Source: Cytospora piceicola (taxonomy: Eukaryota > Ascomycota > Sordariomycetes > Diaporthales > Cytosporaceae). Taken from it: DNA of 64,000 bases. Location of the stretch: NCBI GenBank assembly GCA_023375675.1, contig JALQBC010000002.1:1984001-2048000 (forward strand). Direction: 5' to 3'. Position 1 is the first letter of the stretch; each line of letters starts with the position of its first letter. This document shows, in pieces, positions 1 to 10,864 of the stretch. Under the pieces are notes generated by a model. The model made no database searches and was not told the DNA's origin. It saw only the letters and a program-made list of their open reading frames with translations. Both the position numbers and the translations under genes were made by a program.

Positions 1-1201
1 AAGAATTTCCCAACGACGAGTCACTCATCCCCCCTTCCATCCGCGACATTTCCTACGTCGGCATCTTCCCATTGTCGACCCACTTCAACACTCTTGTTCA
101 GAACCTCCCGCCCATCGATCGCTTGTTCGTCCAGCTTGTGCCGCGCAATGACATATTAAAGGACAAGAGGGAGATGCAGCACCTCGATATGGAGTCAGTA
201 CATCCACGCCTTGCGTTGTATCATACGCACTTCCTCAGATCCGTCTCCAGACTCCCAAGGCAGGGTTCCAGAAGTGTATACATCACCTGGAACTTGCCCC
301 GGAGTAACCCGAGAGACAGACAACACTAGGTTGCTTACAGATTTGCTGACAAGAAACTTGACCAGCGACTTATGGGCCGAGCGCAACACGAGCTACGCGA
401 AGATCATGCCCAAGTTGTTCGACAGCTCCTCTTCCGCAGGAAATTGGAGGCAACTACAAGAGTTCGAGTCGGGAGACGCAGCAGACCGTGAAAGCTGGGA
501 CATGGCTGTCGAATACGTCCGCCAGTTTGGCGCCGATTGGCGGGTCGAGAGGGAGGGCGTGTTTGTCAAGAGGCAGCCTGGCGACGAGGACAAGGCCTTT
601 GACGAGTCGAATGAGCAAGGGCAGCACTCGACCATGATGCCGCCACCGTTCCATGGCTATAACGAGAATAATAACCTGGTCAACGAACCGGGTTCGGTGT
701 TCTTGTAAGTTCCTATCTCCACAACCCTTTGCATTTGCTCTCCTTCATCACAAACAGCCCTGGGACCTGATCCATAACCTAACGGCGCTGGACCTAACCT
801 CAACTCCCTTTGGAACACCTTTGCATGCGCCCCACCGCCATTTGTCACCCCTCCGACCAGACTGGGAGCAGGACATATTTACTTACCGGCCTCTCCCTCA
901 AAGCAGCGATATGAATTTGGAGTGAGAGTCACTAACCCCCTAATCCCGTGTTTCTCACAGCCGAGGCGCACTCCGCCGCTTTGCCTTCGCTGGCGTCACC
1001 CGCCTGCCCCTATCCAGCATGTGGCTGTACCTCCAAAACACAAACCCCTAGGAGGAGCTATTCGATTCCCTCCTCGTCCTTCATGCCCTGGCGATGGATG
1101 AGCTGGAGTGGGTTGATAGGCCACTCTACCCTTGGGAGTCCTGGGGGGCAACGGACAGTGACGATGTTGATGAAGGGATTTGGTTCGGTAATCGGCGATA
1201 A
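1..1201 (+). pseudogene. F-box-like family protein, 3' part, probably broken
   Basis: The window opens inside a gene. Exon A (to 193) encodes a stretch with STHFNTLVQNLPPIDRLFVQL. A clean phase-2 intron (194-365, GTCAGT..CAG) joins it to an exon reading DLWAERNTSYAKIM and later ESGDAADRESWDMAVEYV. This is the style of C-terminal halves of large uncharacterised fungal F-box-like proteins; that assignment is from memory and moderate. A third coding block (758-921) and a fourth (961-1201, ending DEGIWFGNRR) follow, joined by a 39-nt gap with GTGAG, CTAAC and CAG signals. Two defects are visible. The strong GTAAGT donor at 705 shifts the frame into the third block (only a weak GTGTTC donor at 697 keeps it). 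An in-frame TAG lies at 1049-1051 inside an otherwise conserved-looking tail. It is more likely a decaying gene than a functional one, but the N-terminal half is outside the window. Confidence 0.5.
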
Positions 1202-1961
1202 CCCCGTGTGTGATGACAGACAACACAGCAGTCAAGATGTAAAGGGGAGTTCTCTCTTCATTGGCTGCCGTGCGATGTTTTACAGAGTCACCTGTATGAT
1301 TAACATGTATTGCTATGTCCTCGTCGCTGATAAATCTGAGACGAGTCTTAGCTGGCTCAGCCCAGCATGGCTCAACACTGTGGCCATCTTCGCCTTCCCC
1401 GCCGAGGTTGTCGGGGATGCTGGGACATTTGGAATCTCACTGTGCATACAGACACTGGAGAGCGCTGGTCCCTAGTATATCGTCACATTGAGTTCGTAGA
1501 AATGAGTGGGTACAGACAACCGTATATAAATAAATGAAAGCATGATTCTCGAAATTATATAGTCGCCATATATGTATATATTATATATGTATATAGGGAG
1601 CCGGCGACGTGCTTCGCGCCGGAACCTCTCGTGCGCCGGACTCCCAGAGTCTACAACGCCAGATGATGATACCTCCTCCCTCTATTCTATATGCAATGAG
1701 GGGGTATCGCCCACATACTTTGTAATCACGCAACAACCCTGGAATCCATAGCTCCCCCATCTTGGCCTTAACTAGTGCAGCCGTGCCAGAGAATCACAAT
1801 GCGACCCGCTCTGTTGTTAGTCCCTCCTTGTCGAGATTGGTGTCATATCAGTCTCTCATTTGTTCCCATGCCCCAAACGCCAATTCCTTCTCCGCCCAAT
1901 ATTTCCGAATCCGATTACGCCTCAGCGGCGGGCAGCCAACACAGACGAAACAAGTCTGTTC
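1202..1961. other. Intergenic, no gene seen
   Basis: This holds the 3' sides of two converging genes. An alternating TA-rich tract lies at about 1556-1600. No coding or RNA signal was recognised. Confidence 0.6.
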
Positions 1962-3491
1962 CTAATCGTCATGGCTACTCAGCAGACTAGCCTTGTCGCT
2001 CTCATCCCCGTCATGGTCAGGCACAATGTCCGCCTCGTCGAACTCGACGCTCTTCTTCCGTTCCTCCTCCTGCATCTCTCGCCACGTGAAGACAGAGAGC
2101 ATGGTGAAGGCCACAATGATCAGGGTGCCGCCGACGATGGCCGCGAAGCTGAGGGGCTGGCCGGTCAGGAACCAGTCGCTCAGGGCGACGATGAAGATGG
2201 TGAGCAGCGAGGCGACGGAGCTCAGCACGGGGGACGTCAGGCTGATGAGGACCAGAAACGAGCCCGCAAAGGTGGCGTTCATGACGACGGAGAGGAAGAG
2301 GTACCAGGCCGTAGTCCATGTGGGGAGGGCGAACGTCTCGATGCCGGTGATGTGTAGTATCGGCAGGGGAATCCACAGGACCAAAAGGGTGAAGCAGCCG
2401 ATCAAGCTGCCACAGAGGTTCGCGAATATGACGCCCCGGTTGGGAGGGCACCCCTCGGGTGGGCAGGCAAAGCGCTTGTAGAGCACCTCGTACAGGCCGT
2501 AGAGGATAGAGCCGACGCCGATGATGAGGTTTCCGGCGAAGCGGCTGTTGGCGTCGTCGCCTGCGCCCTCTGAACCGGCGCCCTGGGGCTTGGCGTCTCC
2601 ATAGGCGACGATGAGCACGCCGACGATGGCGATGACGACGGCGAAGCTCTTGTCAAGGCGGAAGGGCTCGCGCAGCAGGGGGATGGAGAAGACGTAGGCG
2701 AAGAAGGCGGAACAGTTGTAGATGGCCGTCAGGTCGGACGGGGTGGTCAAGTCGACGGCTATGTACCAGCTCAGGCCGGCCACGGTGAGTGCGCTCGTCA
2801 CGAAAGCTGTGGTGCTGATCATGTACCTCACGGGGCTCCTGCTCTTGGGGAGGTGGTCTACCTCCAGTGTCCTGTTCTCCACCATCTGGGCCGTGGTCCG
2901 GCAGACCTTGAGGTGGTGTCTCCAGAAGGCACTCCACGGCTCGTCGCGCTTCTGTAGGCGTAGTATAAGAAGCTGTATAGGCCAGAGCAGTGCCCAGCTG
3001 CCGTGGGTAAGGTAGAGCATGCAGTAGGCCTTGTTCCACCCTAGGTCGTGCTGTACGTAGGCGGCCAGCTCGGTCTGGACGCAGAAGGAGACCAGGGAGA
3101 CGACGAGGAAGACGGCGGCGTAGGTGTACTTCTTGCGCGCGGCAAGGCGGGCATGCGTGGCGGGAGAGCGACTCCGTAGCGTGCTGCGCCGGGAGGAGAA
3201 GTCTGGATGGTGTTGGGCAGTGGCCAGGGCGGAGGGGGCATGACCACTGTGCCTGGAGACAGGACGGGAGGATGCGGTGGATAGCAGAGGAGAGGCATGT
3301 CGCTCGGGGATGCCGGTGTAGGTGTTGTTGTGTTGGGAGCGGCCACGGTCAACGCGGTCGGAGTGGAGGTCGTCGAGGTTGGGCAGGTTCGAGTCTCGAT
3401 GTTTGTGTTTGGTTTTATGGAGCAGCGGTTTCCCGGAGGGCGTCTCGTCACGGGAGGGCTTCTTCCAGCTGTCTCCCATGGTTGTAGTCAT
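1962..3491 (-). CDS. DMT-superfamily (EamA-like) membrane transporter
   Basis: This single-exon protein has 509 residues. The first ~120 are polar, basic and Ser/Arg-rich (cytosolic, disordered). About ten hydrophobic segments follow, in the two-halved pattern of the drug/metabolite transporter superfamily. The second half shows the typical EamA run: a helix ending LLREPFRLDKSFAVVIAIVGV, a GNLIIGVGSILYGLYEVLYKRF block, and a final helix pair before an acidic tail. It resembles fungal YML018C/SLC35F-like proteins of the vacuolar or Golgi membrane; the substrate is unknown. A second ATG 12 nt downstream (3479) has a near-perfect ACCATGG context and may be the real start (505 aa). A ~35-residue low-complexity insert (KPQGAGSEGAGDD) sits in the cytosolic or lumenal loop between the halves. 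Confidence 0.85.
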   Translation of the reverse strand: MTTTMGDSWKKPSRDETPSGKPLLHKTKHKHRDSNLPNLDDLHSDRVDRGRSQHNNTYTGIPERHASPLLSTASSRPVSRHSGHAPSALATAQHHPDFSSRRSTLRSRSPATHARLAARKKYTYAAVFLVVSLVSFCVQTELAAYVQHDLGWNKAYCMLYLTHGSWALLWPIQLLILRLQKRDEPWSAFWRHHLKVCRTTAQMVENRTLEVDHLPKSRSPVRYMISTTAFVTSALTVAGLSWYIAVDLTTPSDLTAIYNCSAFFAYVFSIPLLREPFRLDKSFAVVIAIVGVLIVAYGDAKPQGAGSEGAGDDANSRFAGNLIIGVGSILYGLYEVLYKRFACPPEGCPPNRGVIFANLCGSLIGCFTLLVLWIPLPILHITGIETFALPTWTTAWYLFLSVVMNATFAGSFLVLISLTSPVLSSVASLLTIFIVALSDWFLTGQPLSFAAIVGGTLIIVAFTMLSVFTWREMQEEERKKSVEFDEADIVPDHDGDESDKASLLSSHDD

Positions 3492-4726
3492 TTGCGATGG
3501 GGAAAGTCGATGTCAACGTTGTCAGGGTTCGAGGACGTTTCGAGGGAAGGTTGTCCTGTCCGTCTGTCTGCTACTCGGTGTTTCAAGAGAAAGGAACGTT
3601 GGGAGCAGCAAGGCTGGAATGAACGAAGGGAGAGAGCGAGGGGAGATGATAGGCAAGACGAGACGAGACGAGGCGAGGCGAAGCGAAGTGAAGCGAGAGG
3701 AGATGACGCGATGGGGATTATCGTCAGCTTATCATAGGAGTGGCTCGCTTTGGGCTGGAAGGCTGTGGGGGTGTGATCGGCTGGTTGGATGGTCGGGAGG
3801 TCGGGTGTATAGGGAGGATGACCCAGCTGCACGTGTGCATAAATTGGGCGCGGTAGAAGCGGCTCGAGGAGATAAGAAGTCGGAGTCGAGGTCGGCGTCT
3901 TGGGTGGGTGGGTGAGTTAGTGACGGTGATGATAATAGGGTGGTAATAAGTGCTGTTGAAGGGTCGAAAGAGTCGAAGGGTGGGTTGTATGTATTCTTCC
4001 TCCTTCTCTGCTGTCGTTGAAATGAATGGCGTAGGTAAATAGCTAGGTAACCTAAGATAGACGCGATTGCGGGTTGTTTGGTTGTTTGGAATGATGGCTG
4101 TGTGGTGATAATAATAAATGAACAAATAAATAAAATCGATTGCCATCACATGCAGCAACAAACAATACCTTCTACATGTTATGGCGATTGCCCTGCGATT
4201 GCCATTCTGTCCTCCCAGCAATCCAATCTCCAGGGTCTCGATAAAAGGGTACAACCAATCAAAACCCCCCTGTGACCGCTATTACTGTCATTATTATGGG
4301 CCTACACAGTAGGCTGCTCCAGACAGTGGTTGCAGTAGCGTGAGTTTTATATTTGATGTAGGGGGGGGGGTGTGTGGTCCTGCGGGAAGTGGGCTGAGAT
4401 GGGTTAGGGTTAGCTATGACTTACCAAGGTAACTAGGAACTTAGTAGATATGTATTATACGTACCAACTCAACACTCCCACATATAACGTGTTGCAACGT
4501 TGCTTGTCTTTTCCTATATATATATATATATATATAACACCAATATACGTGATTACAGGCCTCGCCTTCTGAGAACACCACATCCCAAGTCACAAACTAC
4601 ATGCACGGAATGAATGGTAGCACCAAGAATCAACTCGCTGTAACGTGAAATATATTTCCCATTAGGACACTTCCCCTTCATTATTACTATATACATACAG
4701 TCCGAACTCATCCACTCGGCGTGTTG
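3492..4726. other. Intergenic: upstream of the DMT gene, simple repeats
   Basis: A purine-rich pentamer tract (GACGA/GCGAA type) lies at about 3655-3705, just upstream of the transporter and probably in its 5' leader or promoter. A G-run is at 4362-4370, two TTAGGG-like units at 4401-4413, and a (TA)n run at 4515-4537. No gene was recognised. Confidence 0.6.
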
Positions 4727-6133
4727 CTAACAGCTCCAAGGTTTAGACGAGTCATTGCTGTCCAGACTGTCCACCGTGCTCCACAGGCCCAGCGCGCACA
4801 ACATGATGCCAGAAATGAGGAGGAAGATGTTGCTCGCGAACCCGACCATCATCTTCCAGTCCTTAAACCAAGAGTCCCTGTACAGGAACAGCCACATAAT
4901 ACCCGGGATGCCGTACGAGAACCAACTGGCAAACAGCGCGCAGATCAAGCTGAGCAGACTGTTGAACACGGGAATCGACTGCGAGATGACAAAGGCCAGC
5001 AGCCAGATGCCCAGCGACACCAGCACCCACGAGACGTCGCCCACCAGCGTCCGCTTGGTAAAGTGCTTGGTCCTGCCGAAGATGCGCGAGAACACGTACT
5101 TGGCCGCCACGTGCCCGTAGATGACGCCGGCGATGACGATGGTCGGCAGCGCGATACCCCAGATCACCTTCCTCATCACGGCGCTCCCGGCCGCCGACAG
5201 CGCAGGCGACGGCACGTCCGGGCCCACGTACACGTAGATGACCACGGCGGCCACCAGGTACAGGCAGGTGTCGAGCACCTGCAGCATCACGAGGGCCTTG
5301 GGCCAGTCCGTCTTGATGCGCAGCTCCGAGATGACGTTGAAGAAGCAGCTGTGCGCGCAGAAGGCGATGGCGATGTTGGTCACCGACAGGAACGCCCCCG
5401 TGAAGCCCATCTGCCGAGCCACGTCGAGGGACGTGCTGCCGATGGGCTTCTCGATGGCCACGTCGACGATGGTGATGATCACCGCCGTGAAGATGGACAG
5501 CGACGAAACCATCGACAGGTACGACGCCACGTTGAGGTTGCGCGGCATGTTGCACAGCCAGAAGATCACCAGTCCTACACCCGCCCACATCACCGTGCAC
5601 TGCGAGCTGTTCGAGAGGGTGTTGAGGGCAATCGTCCACGTGAGCAGATGGCTGCCCATGACGAAGATCTGGAAGATGACCTGACACCATCCCAGGAATT
5701 CCTTCATGACGAGGCCCGTGATCGGTCCGCCCAGCGTCCGTCCGATGACCTCGCCCACGCCGCCGAAGGACTCGATTTCAGGGTACCGTATGCAAAACTC
5801 TCCGAACACGAGGCCCGAGTAACCTGAGAGGATGGCGATGAAGATGATGAGGACAATGCCCGGTGCGAGGCCAAGAGATGCTATGACCGAGGGCAATGAT
5901 AAAATTCCGAGGGATACTGTCTCTGCGACGAGGACGATACCCGCTTTCCACCATGTCAGAGGCGTCTGGTTGATCTCGGCCGGCTCGTCTTGGTTGACGC
6001 TGGTTGACACCCTGGTGTGATCCACCTCGTAAGCCGGTGGGTCTGAGTCGTCCTTGGAGACATGTGATGATGGTTTTGAGCCCTTCTCGAGGTCGCCAGG
6101 CATCGAGCTCTTCTCTTGGATGCCACGCTCCAT
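4727..6133 (-). CDS. Mtr-like neutral/aromatic amino acid permease (AAAP family)
   Basis: This intronless gene encodes 468 residues. A ~55-residue polar N-terminus is followed by TWWKAGIVLVAETVSLGILS, the characteristic first helix of fungal AAAP permeases related to Neurospora Mtr. About eleven membrane helices follow, including PSVIASLGLAPGIVLIIF and an IAIAFCAHSCFFNVISELR segment. Length and organisation match the family. The expected role is H+-coupled uptake of neutral aliphatic and aromatic amino acids at the plasma membrane; the exact substrate range cannot be read from the sequence. The start at 6133 gives MERGIQEKSS; a later Met at residue 11 is possible. Long open frames on the opposite strand here are by-products of the high GC of this gene. 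Confidence 0.85.
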   Translation of the reverse strand: MERGIQEKSSMPGDLEKGSKPSSHVSKDDSDPPAYEVDHTRVSTSVNQDEPAEINQTPLTWWKAGIVLVAETVSLGILSLPSVIASLGLAPGIVLIIFIAILSGYSGLVFGEFCIRYPEIESFGGVGEVIGRTLGGPITGLVMKEFLGWCQVIFQIFVMGSHLLTWTIALNTLSNSSQCTVMWAGVGLVIFWLCNMPRNLNVASYLSMVSSLSIFTAVIITIVDVAIEKPIGSTSLDVARQMGFTGAFLSVTNIAIAFCAHSCFFNVISELRIKTDWPKALVMLQVLDTCLYLVAAVVIYVYVGPDVPSPALSAAGSAVMRKVIWGIALPTIVIAGVIYGHVAAKYVFSRIFGRTKHFTKRTLVGDVSWVLVSLGIWLLAFVISQSIPVFNSLLSLICALFASWFSYGIPGIMWLFLYRDSWFKDWKMMVGFASNIFLLISGIMLCALGLWSTVDSLDSNDSSKPWSC

Positions 6134-8428
6134 CTTGAAATGTTGCCGAGTTTTTGGTCGAGTTTTTCCTTATGTCGTGACCTCACTGATGAGAAAAGGA
6201 TAGGTTTGTTTAAGGTCTGTGTCCCTCCCTAGCCTGTTTCTTTTCCAAGGCTGTATGTGTCTAGTGCGGGCTCGGGGCAACTATGTGTCCAGGGAAGTCC
6301 GGGAAGCAGGAGGTTGAATATCCAGTAAATGAAGACGTCGTCGGACTCGGAAGATCATCAAACAGGCGACCAGGCCAGATTTAATAAAAAAAGCCAGCCT
6401 CTTGGCTTGTGGGCGTTTGACCACATTATGAATCACCCTGATCTAGTGTCCGCAATCGGATGGCAGGCTGGTAAGCGATGGCAAAAACCACCTGGACTGA
6501 CTCTTCTCTCAGTCCTCCGTTCGGGCCCCATTTCGAGATCGGGCCTAGTGTGGTCCCTGGATACCGTTGAGGTTCGGTCGAGAGCACTGCCGGCCCGGCT
6601 TGGTGTCGGGCGGGTCTGTGAAGCCATCGACGGATCTCCTTTGGGAAAGGCACTAAAGTTCTGGCAGGAGACCAGGCCTCGTCGGCGCCGAGTTTATATC
6701 TGTGCCTGAACGAGAGCCTCTCGATGGAAATTCGCGGCTTAACGAGGCCATCGACAACGTATCCAGATGTGCTGACCACCATGACCATCAGGGGCCCCGG
6801 GGGAAGCCGTCGTGTGCCATGGGGCGAGAAGGAAATTCTCGCGTAGTTTGGTAAAATTTACGTGATGAGTGATAAGTTTTCTGGAGAAGATGGATCCTCA
6901 TGAATCCGCTTTTCAGCGCTGGATTTGCAAGGGTTCAGATCTCGCCCCAGATTCCCGGTTCAGGGTCGCATGATGAGCCGTGTTATCTTCAGGCACTTCT
7001 CCGGGAGAAGAGATCTTCTTTGCGAGTTCGGTGTGTGAGGACAGGGGGACATGAAGCCTTTCGTTCATCATCATGTCAGTCCGTCCTGCTGTCCTGTCAG
7101 GCCTGTCAGTGCACGGCAAGTTCGTGTAGTATAAACGGCGTGGGGCCGTTCTTCTAGAACAAATTTCAGCCGGCCGTGCAGATCTTGTAGGCCGTGCCGC
7201 CACTGGTCGGTCGGGCCCTCCAGAGGTCTAAGTCTTGAAGGGAAGGGGGACCCGGGACGACACAGACCTGACAGACTGACATGACAGACCGGACATGACT
7301 CAGACCCCGAGGTTGTTATGTCATGACCAGAATGAAGTCCTATTGGCCAATGCCAGATGTTGTTGAAGAGTGTCACCCGATCTTCATCTCTTTGGTTATG
7401 CAAAGGGAGATCGATATAGACGCTTGATGTGTAAGACTGGTGAACGACGATGTAGGTTTACCGAGGCAGGTCTGGGAATTTAGTTGTCAACGAAGGATTG
7501 ACTGGATAGATCAGAAGAAGGTTGACTTCTGGATAAAAGAGTTCAAATGACAGCCTGAACATATGTTCTAGAAATCATCCGGAATCTGGAGCTGTGGGGA
7601 GGGGGGTTTATGTTTACATAGATGATCTATGAAGCCCAAGAAGTCGATATTCTCATGCTCAAATGCGCACCACCGGTGTTTATTCTAACGGGTAAACTGG
7701 GGCGTGACCTGTACCGAAAAGGGTTAGAGTGTTTCTGATATACAAGCGCATATATCTGAGGTACTTGGGTACATTATACTAGTATCTACCTAGGTAGGTA
7801 GGTAGGTACCTACTTGAGTACAGAAGTATGTACTCGTTTATCAAAGGTCATCAGGATCATCAGGAGGTACAGTATCCCGAGTAATTGACCAACTAAAAAC
7901 AGCTTCATTAAATATGTCAATAATCCTCTGATACCCTACGTGTGCTTTGCATTATTTACGCCAGGTGTATCCGTAAGCCTGCCTGCCTGTCAGCAGCCTA
8001 TTTCAATATATGACAATTGATGTATCGTCAACTGCTAAGTTTGCTTTGCCTGCTACATGTACTTATGTATGCCTTGTTGCGACCTGCTATCGAGGTCGAT
8101 ATTACTTCAGTTTCGCTGGGCGGGGTTGAGTACACGTGTAAAAGACTTGAAAGAGTTTCCGGTACAGTATGACATCACGTTCAATCCAAAAGGACTCAAG
8201 TAAATACGCGTATACACAGTACCCATACATACATACCTAGGTAGTCTTGTGTCGCCGACGAACTTTGGAATGGAGTCATGTCTTATCATATCATGTCATG
8301 TCATGTCTCGTGTCATCCCGTCACCTAACACGACAATCGTTTCAAGCCCTTGATATCGTAACCACCGGGAAGATAGCCCTCTCCAGAAAAGAAAAGAAGA
8401 GGAGAAGAAAGAATCAATTTTCCCAACA
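6134..8428. other. Intergenic between permease and SDR gene
   Basis: This 2.3-kb divergent region holds the 5' sides of both neighbours. Scattered short open frames have no coding character. A TACCTAGGTA-type tract lies at 7786-7814, with a related CCTAGGTAG at about 8236. TCATG repeats occur at about 8285-8310, before the SDR gene. No RNA gene was recognised. Confidence 0.55.
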
Positions 8429-9292
8429 ATGGCAGCAAACCCGAGCAAGCCACTCCACTTCCTAATCACAGGTGCCGGTCGTGGCATCGGTCGGGGCCTC
8501 TCGCGCCTTCTCCTGCAAAAGGGCCACCGAGTCTTCCTCGTAGACAACAACGCCGACGAACTCTTCCACACCAGGGACACGCTCGCCAAGTCTTTCCTAG
8601 CCCACACCGCCTCCGCCCCAGGGGGGGAGGGCCCGCCGGGCCCCTTCCAGGCCCTCCTCTGCAACCTCCGGAACCCGGGCGAGATCGAGAGGGCCTCCCA
8701 GGCGGCGTCGGACTTCTTCGCGGGCCACCTGGACGTGCTCGTGAACAACGCGGCCGTGGTAGGCGGGGCCAGCATCCTCGACGCCGACGCCGACGCCCTC
8801 GCGGCGTCGTGGGCCGCCAGCCTCGAGACGAACCTGACGGCGCCGCTGATGCTGAGCCGCGCCTGCCTGCCCATGCTGAGGAAGGGCGGGAGCCCCGGCC
8901 ACGGGGAGAGCGGCGGGAGCATCATCCACATGTCGTCGACGCGCGCGTACCAGAGCGAGTCGGGGACAGAGGGCTACACGGCGACCAAGGCGGGCCTGCT
9001 CGGCCTGACGCACAGTATGGCTGTCAGTCTTGCGCCGGCGGGGGTGCGCGTCAACGCGATCCTGCCCGGGTGGATCCATGTGGCGGATGAGTCTAAGGAG
9101 GCGGATGAGAAGGGGACCACGTGGGAGGAAGGGCTGTCAGGGGAGGATATGAGGTGGCACCTGACTGGGAGGGTGGGCAAGGTTGACGACGTGCTTGCGG
9201 CGGTGGAGTATCTTACAAATGCCGACTTCGTTACGGGGACGGAGATGGTTGTGGACGGAGGCGTGACCAGAAAGATGGTCTACCCTGAGTGA
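8429..9292 (+). CDS. Classical short-chain dehydrogenase/reductase (SDR)
   Basis: This single-exon protein has 287 residues with all the marks of a classical SDR. The cofactor motif TGAGRGIG is near residue 13. NNAAVVGG, equivalent to NNAG, is near 110. The catalytic Ser lies in IIHMSSTRA, and the YTATK active-site pair (YxxxK) is near residue 185. PGWI follows the active site, and a GTEMVVDGG C-terminal signature closes it. It should bind NAD(P)(H) and oxidise or reduce a small alcohol or ketone; the substrate is unknown. An acidic residue after beta-2 (FLVDNN) suggests NAD(H) preference, by family rule. The start has a good context (CAACAATGG). The ORF is very GC-rich at third positions. 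It stands alone between oppositely oriented neighbours. Confidence 0.88.
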   Translation: MAANPSKPLHFLITGAGRGIGRGLSRLLLQKGHRVFLVDNNADELFHTRDTLAKSFLAHTASAPGGEGPPGPFQALLCNLRNPGEIERASQAASDFFAGHLDVLVNNAAVVGGASILDADADALAASWAASLETNLTAPLMLSRACLPMLRKGGSPGHGESGGSIIHMSSTRAYQSESGTEGYTATKAGLLGLTHSMAVSLAPAGVRVNAILPGWIHVADESKEADEKGTTWEEGLSGEDMRWHLTGRVGKVDDVLAAVEYLTNADFVTGTEMVVDGGVTRKMVYPE

Positions 9293-10186
9293 TGATGGAA
9301 GGGGGGCGTCCATGAGATCCAATTGATGCTCTGACAACATAGAGGCAGAAAGGCATATTGATCCGGTATGGCAGCATCGCAGCTATGTGCTTACGGGAAG
9401 GTCGGTACTTGCGAGAGCATATTGTGGTGGTATGTCAAACAGGTCACATTTCAGATGCAGGACGTAACCGTTGCTCAAGGTGTTTGGGTTTTGTATTACA
9501 TCTTGACAGAGCCCCGCCGACGGGCTGAGAAAGGTTTGCCGCCCATTCTTTCGGGCTTTAGGTTCACTCGTCCTCAAAGTCACAACCCGTTCCAACATTT
9601 CCTGGCGTATCGTTCTGCGATTTGCCCACTTCACCGTCTCTAGACTATAGACTATGGACATAGGAAGTCTGTGGCGACCCCCTTGTGGCGCAACGCGGGT
9701 TGAGCACACCACCACTGCCACGAGGATGATTGAGAATTGTCCGAGAATCTCCGTAGCTCATATAGGCTTGCGTCGGTGATCCCACTTTGGAGTGCCGTCA
9801 CACCTGGGCGGCACACTGACACCCACCGGATGGGAATATCGCCTCGGTCCTCCTCATTGTATGTCTCTGCCTGAGTCCAGTCCGAGATGCTAATCTAGCG
9901 CCGGCCAGTATCAAGGACATGCGTCTAGCCACTTGCGATCAAGACTGCTCTCGAGCATCCCCACCGAGGTTGAGTCGTCAGCCAAGGGGGCCATGGCAAG
10001 GCCGTATTAGCTCCCATGTTCTGGACTAGAGGGGCAATCATGCCTAAGCCTCGCCAGATGGAGACTCCTGGTCCCCCTTCCACGTATTCTAGCTCGACCG
10101 TGTATATCCCAGCCTGAGGGTGAAGCACCCCTTACCAGCCTCTTTCTTTTGTACCAGTCTTATTCAGACCCACCCCTGTCTCCTCT
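9293..10186. other. Intergenic, no gene seen
   Basis: This lies between the 3' ends of the SDR and dynactin genes. Only short, non-coding-looking frames are present; no repeat or RNA was recognised. Confidence 0.55.
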
Positions 10187-10864
10187 TCACACTGGCAACG
10201 GCTGCGGGTTATTACCAACAGTCTTGTAAAGCTCCCTCAACTCGAAGTCGTCGTGCCCGCCCTCGGGGATCTCGCCGATGACCCGGGCCGGCTGTCCCGC
10301 GACGATGCTGAAGCTCGGGATGACCATGTTGGGGGGCACGACGGCGCCGTCGAGCACCCGGACGTAGTCCTTGACGATGGCGAACTCGCCGACCACGGCG
10401 TTGTTGCCGATGTGGACGTGGGACCCGATGCTGGCGGCCTGGACGACGGTGCCCTGGCCGACGAAGACGTGGTCGCCCATGCGGAGGGGCATGTAGGTGA
10501 AGACGCCCTTGTACATGCGCCCCGGGGGTCGGAGGCAGCTGCCCTTGCTAAGGAAGCAATACCGCCCGATGGCGACGGCGGTGTTGTTCGCGGGTGCGCC
10601 GCTGGACGAGCTGCTTGGAACGGCAGTTCGTGCGAGGTCGCCGCGGATCATGACCTCTTGCTGGATGATGGTCTTGCCGCCGAGCATTATGTTCTGAGTA
10701 CCGACGAGGGTGGCCTTACGAGCGACCTTGTTGCCCGTGTCCTAGAAAAGGGAGGCTCGAGGTTAGTGGGAGGTTCGTCCGGGAGGAGAAAGAGACAGGC
10801 TGTGGAGGAATGCATGACAGCGTACGGTCTCGATATATTCTCCCCTGGGCGCTCGTCTCGACAT
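10187..10864 (-). CDS. ro-12: Dynactin subunit p25 (DCTN5, ro-12 type)
   Basis: There are two exons. Exon 1 (10826-10864) encodes MSRRAPRGEYIET, and exon 2 (10187-10741) begins DTGNKVARKATLVGTQNI. The 84-nt intron has GTACGC..CTAG ends and keeps the frame, giving 197 residues. The protein is a left-handed parallel beta-helix built of hexapeptide repeats (for example GDHVFVGQGTVVQAASIGSHVHIGNNAVVGEF). It matches dynactin p25, a pointed-end subunit that helps dynein-dynactin bind early endosomes; Neurospora ro-12 mutants have ropy hyphae and misplaced nuclei. A short Ser/Pro/Ala insert follows MIRGDLART, a common fungal variation. The GQPARVIGEIPEG stretch near the C-terminus is also typical. 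I regard the assignment as secure; the symbol follows the Neurospora orthologue. Confidence 0.9.

Noticed and set aside
4401..4413. TTAGGG-like units (also near 11065 and 34729)
   Set aside because: Only one or two units each; too short for an interstitial telomere, and such motifs occur by chance and in fungal promoters.
4721..5827. A 368-codon plus-strand open frame over the permease gene
   Set aside because: It is the antisense shadow of the GC-rich Mtr-like gene; its product is Arg/His/Asp-rich with no domain, while the minus strand encodes a complete permease.
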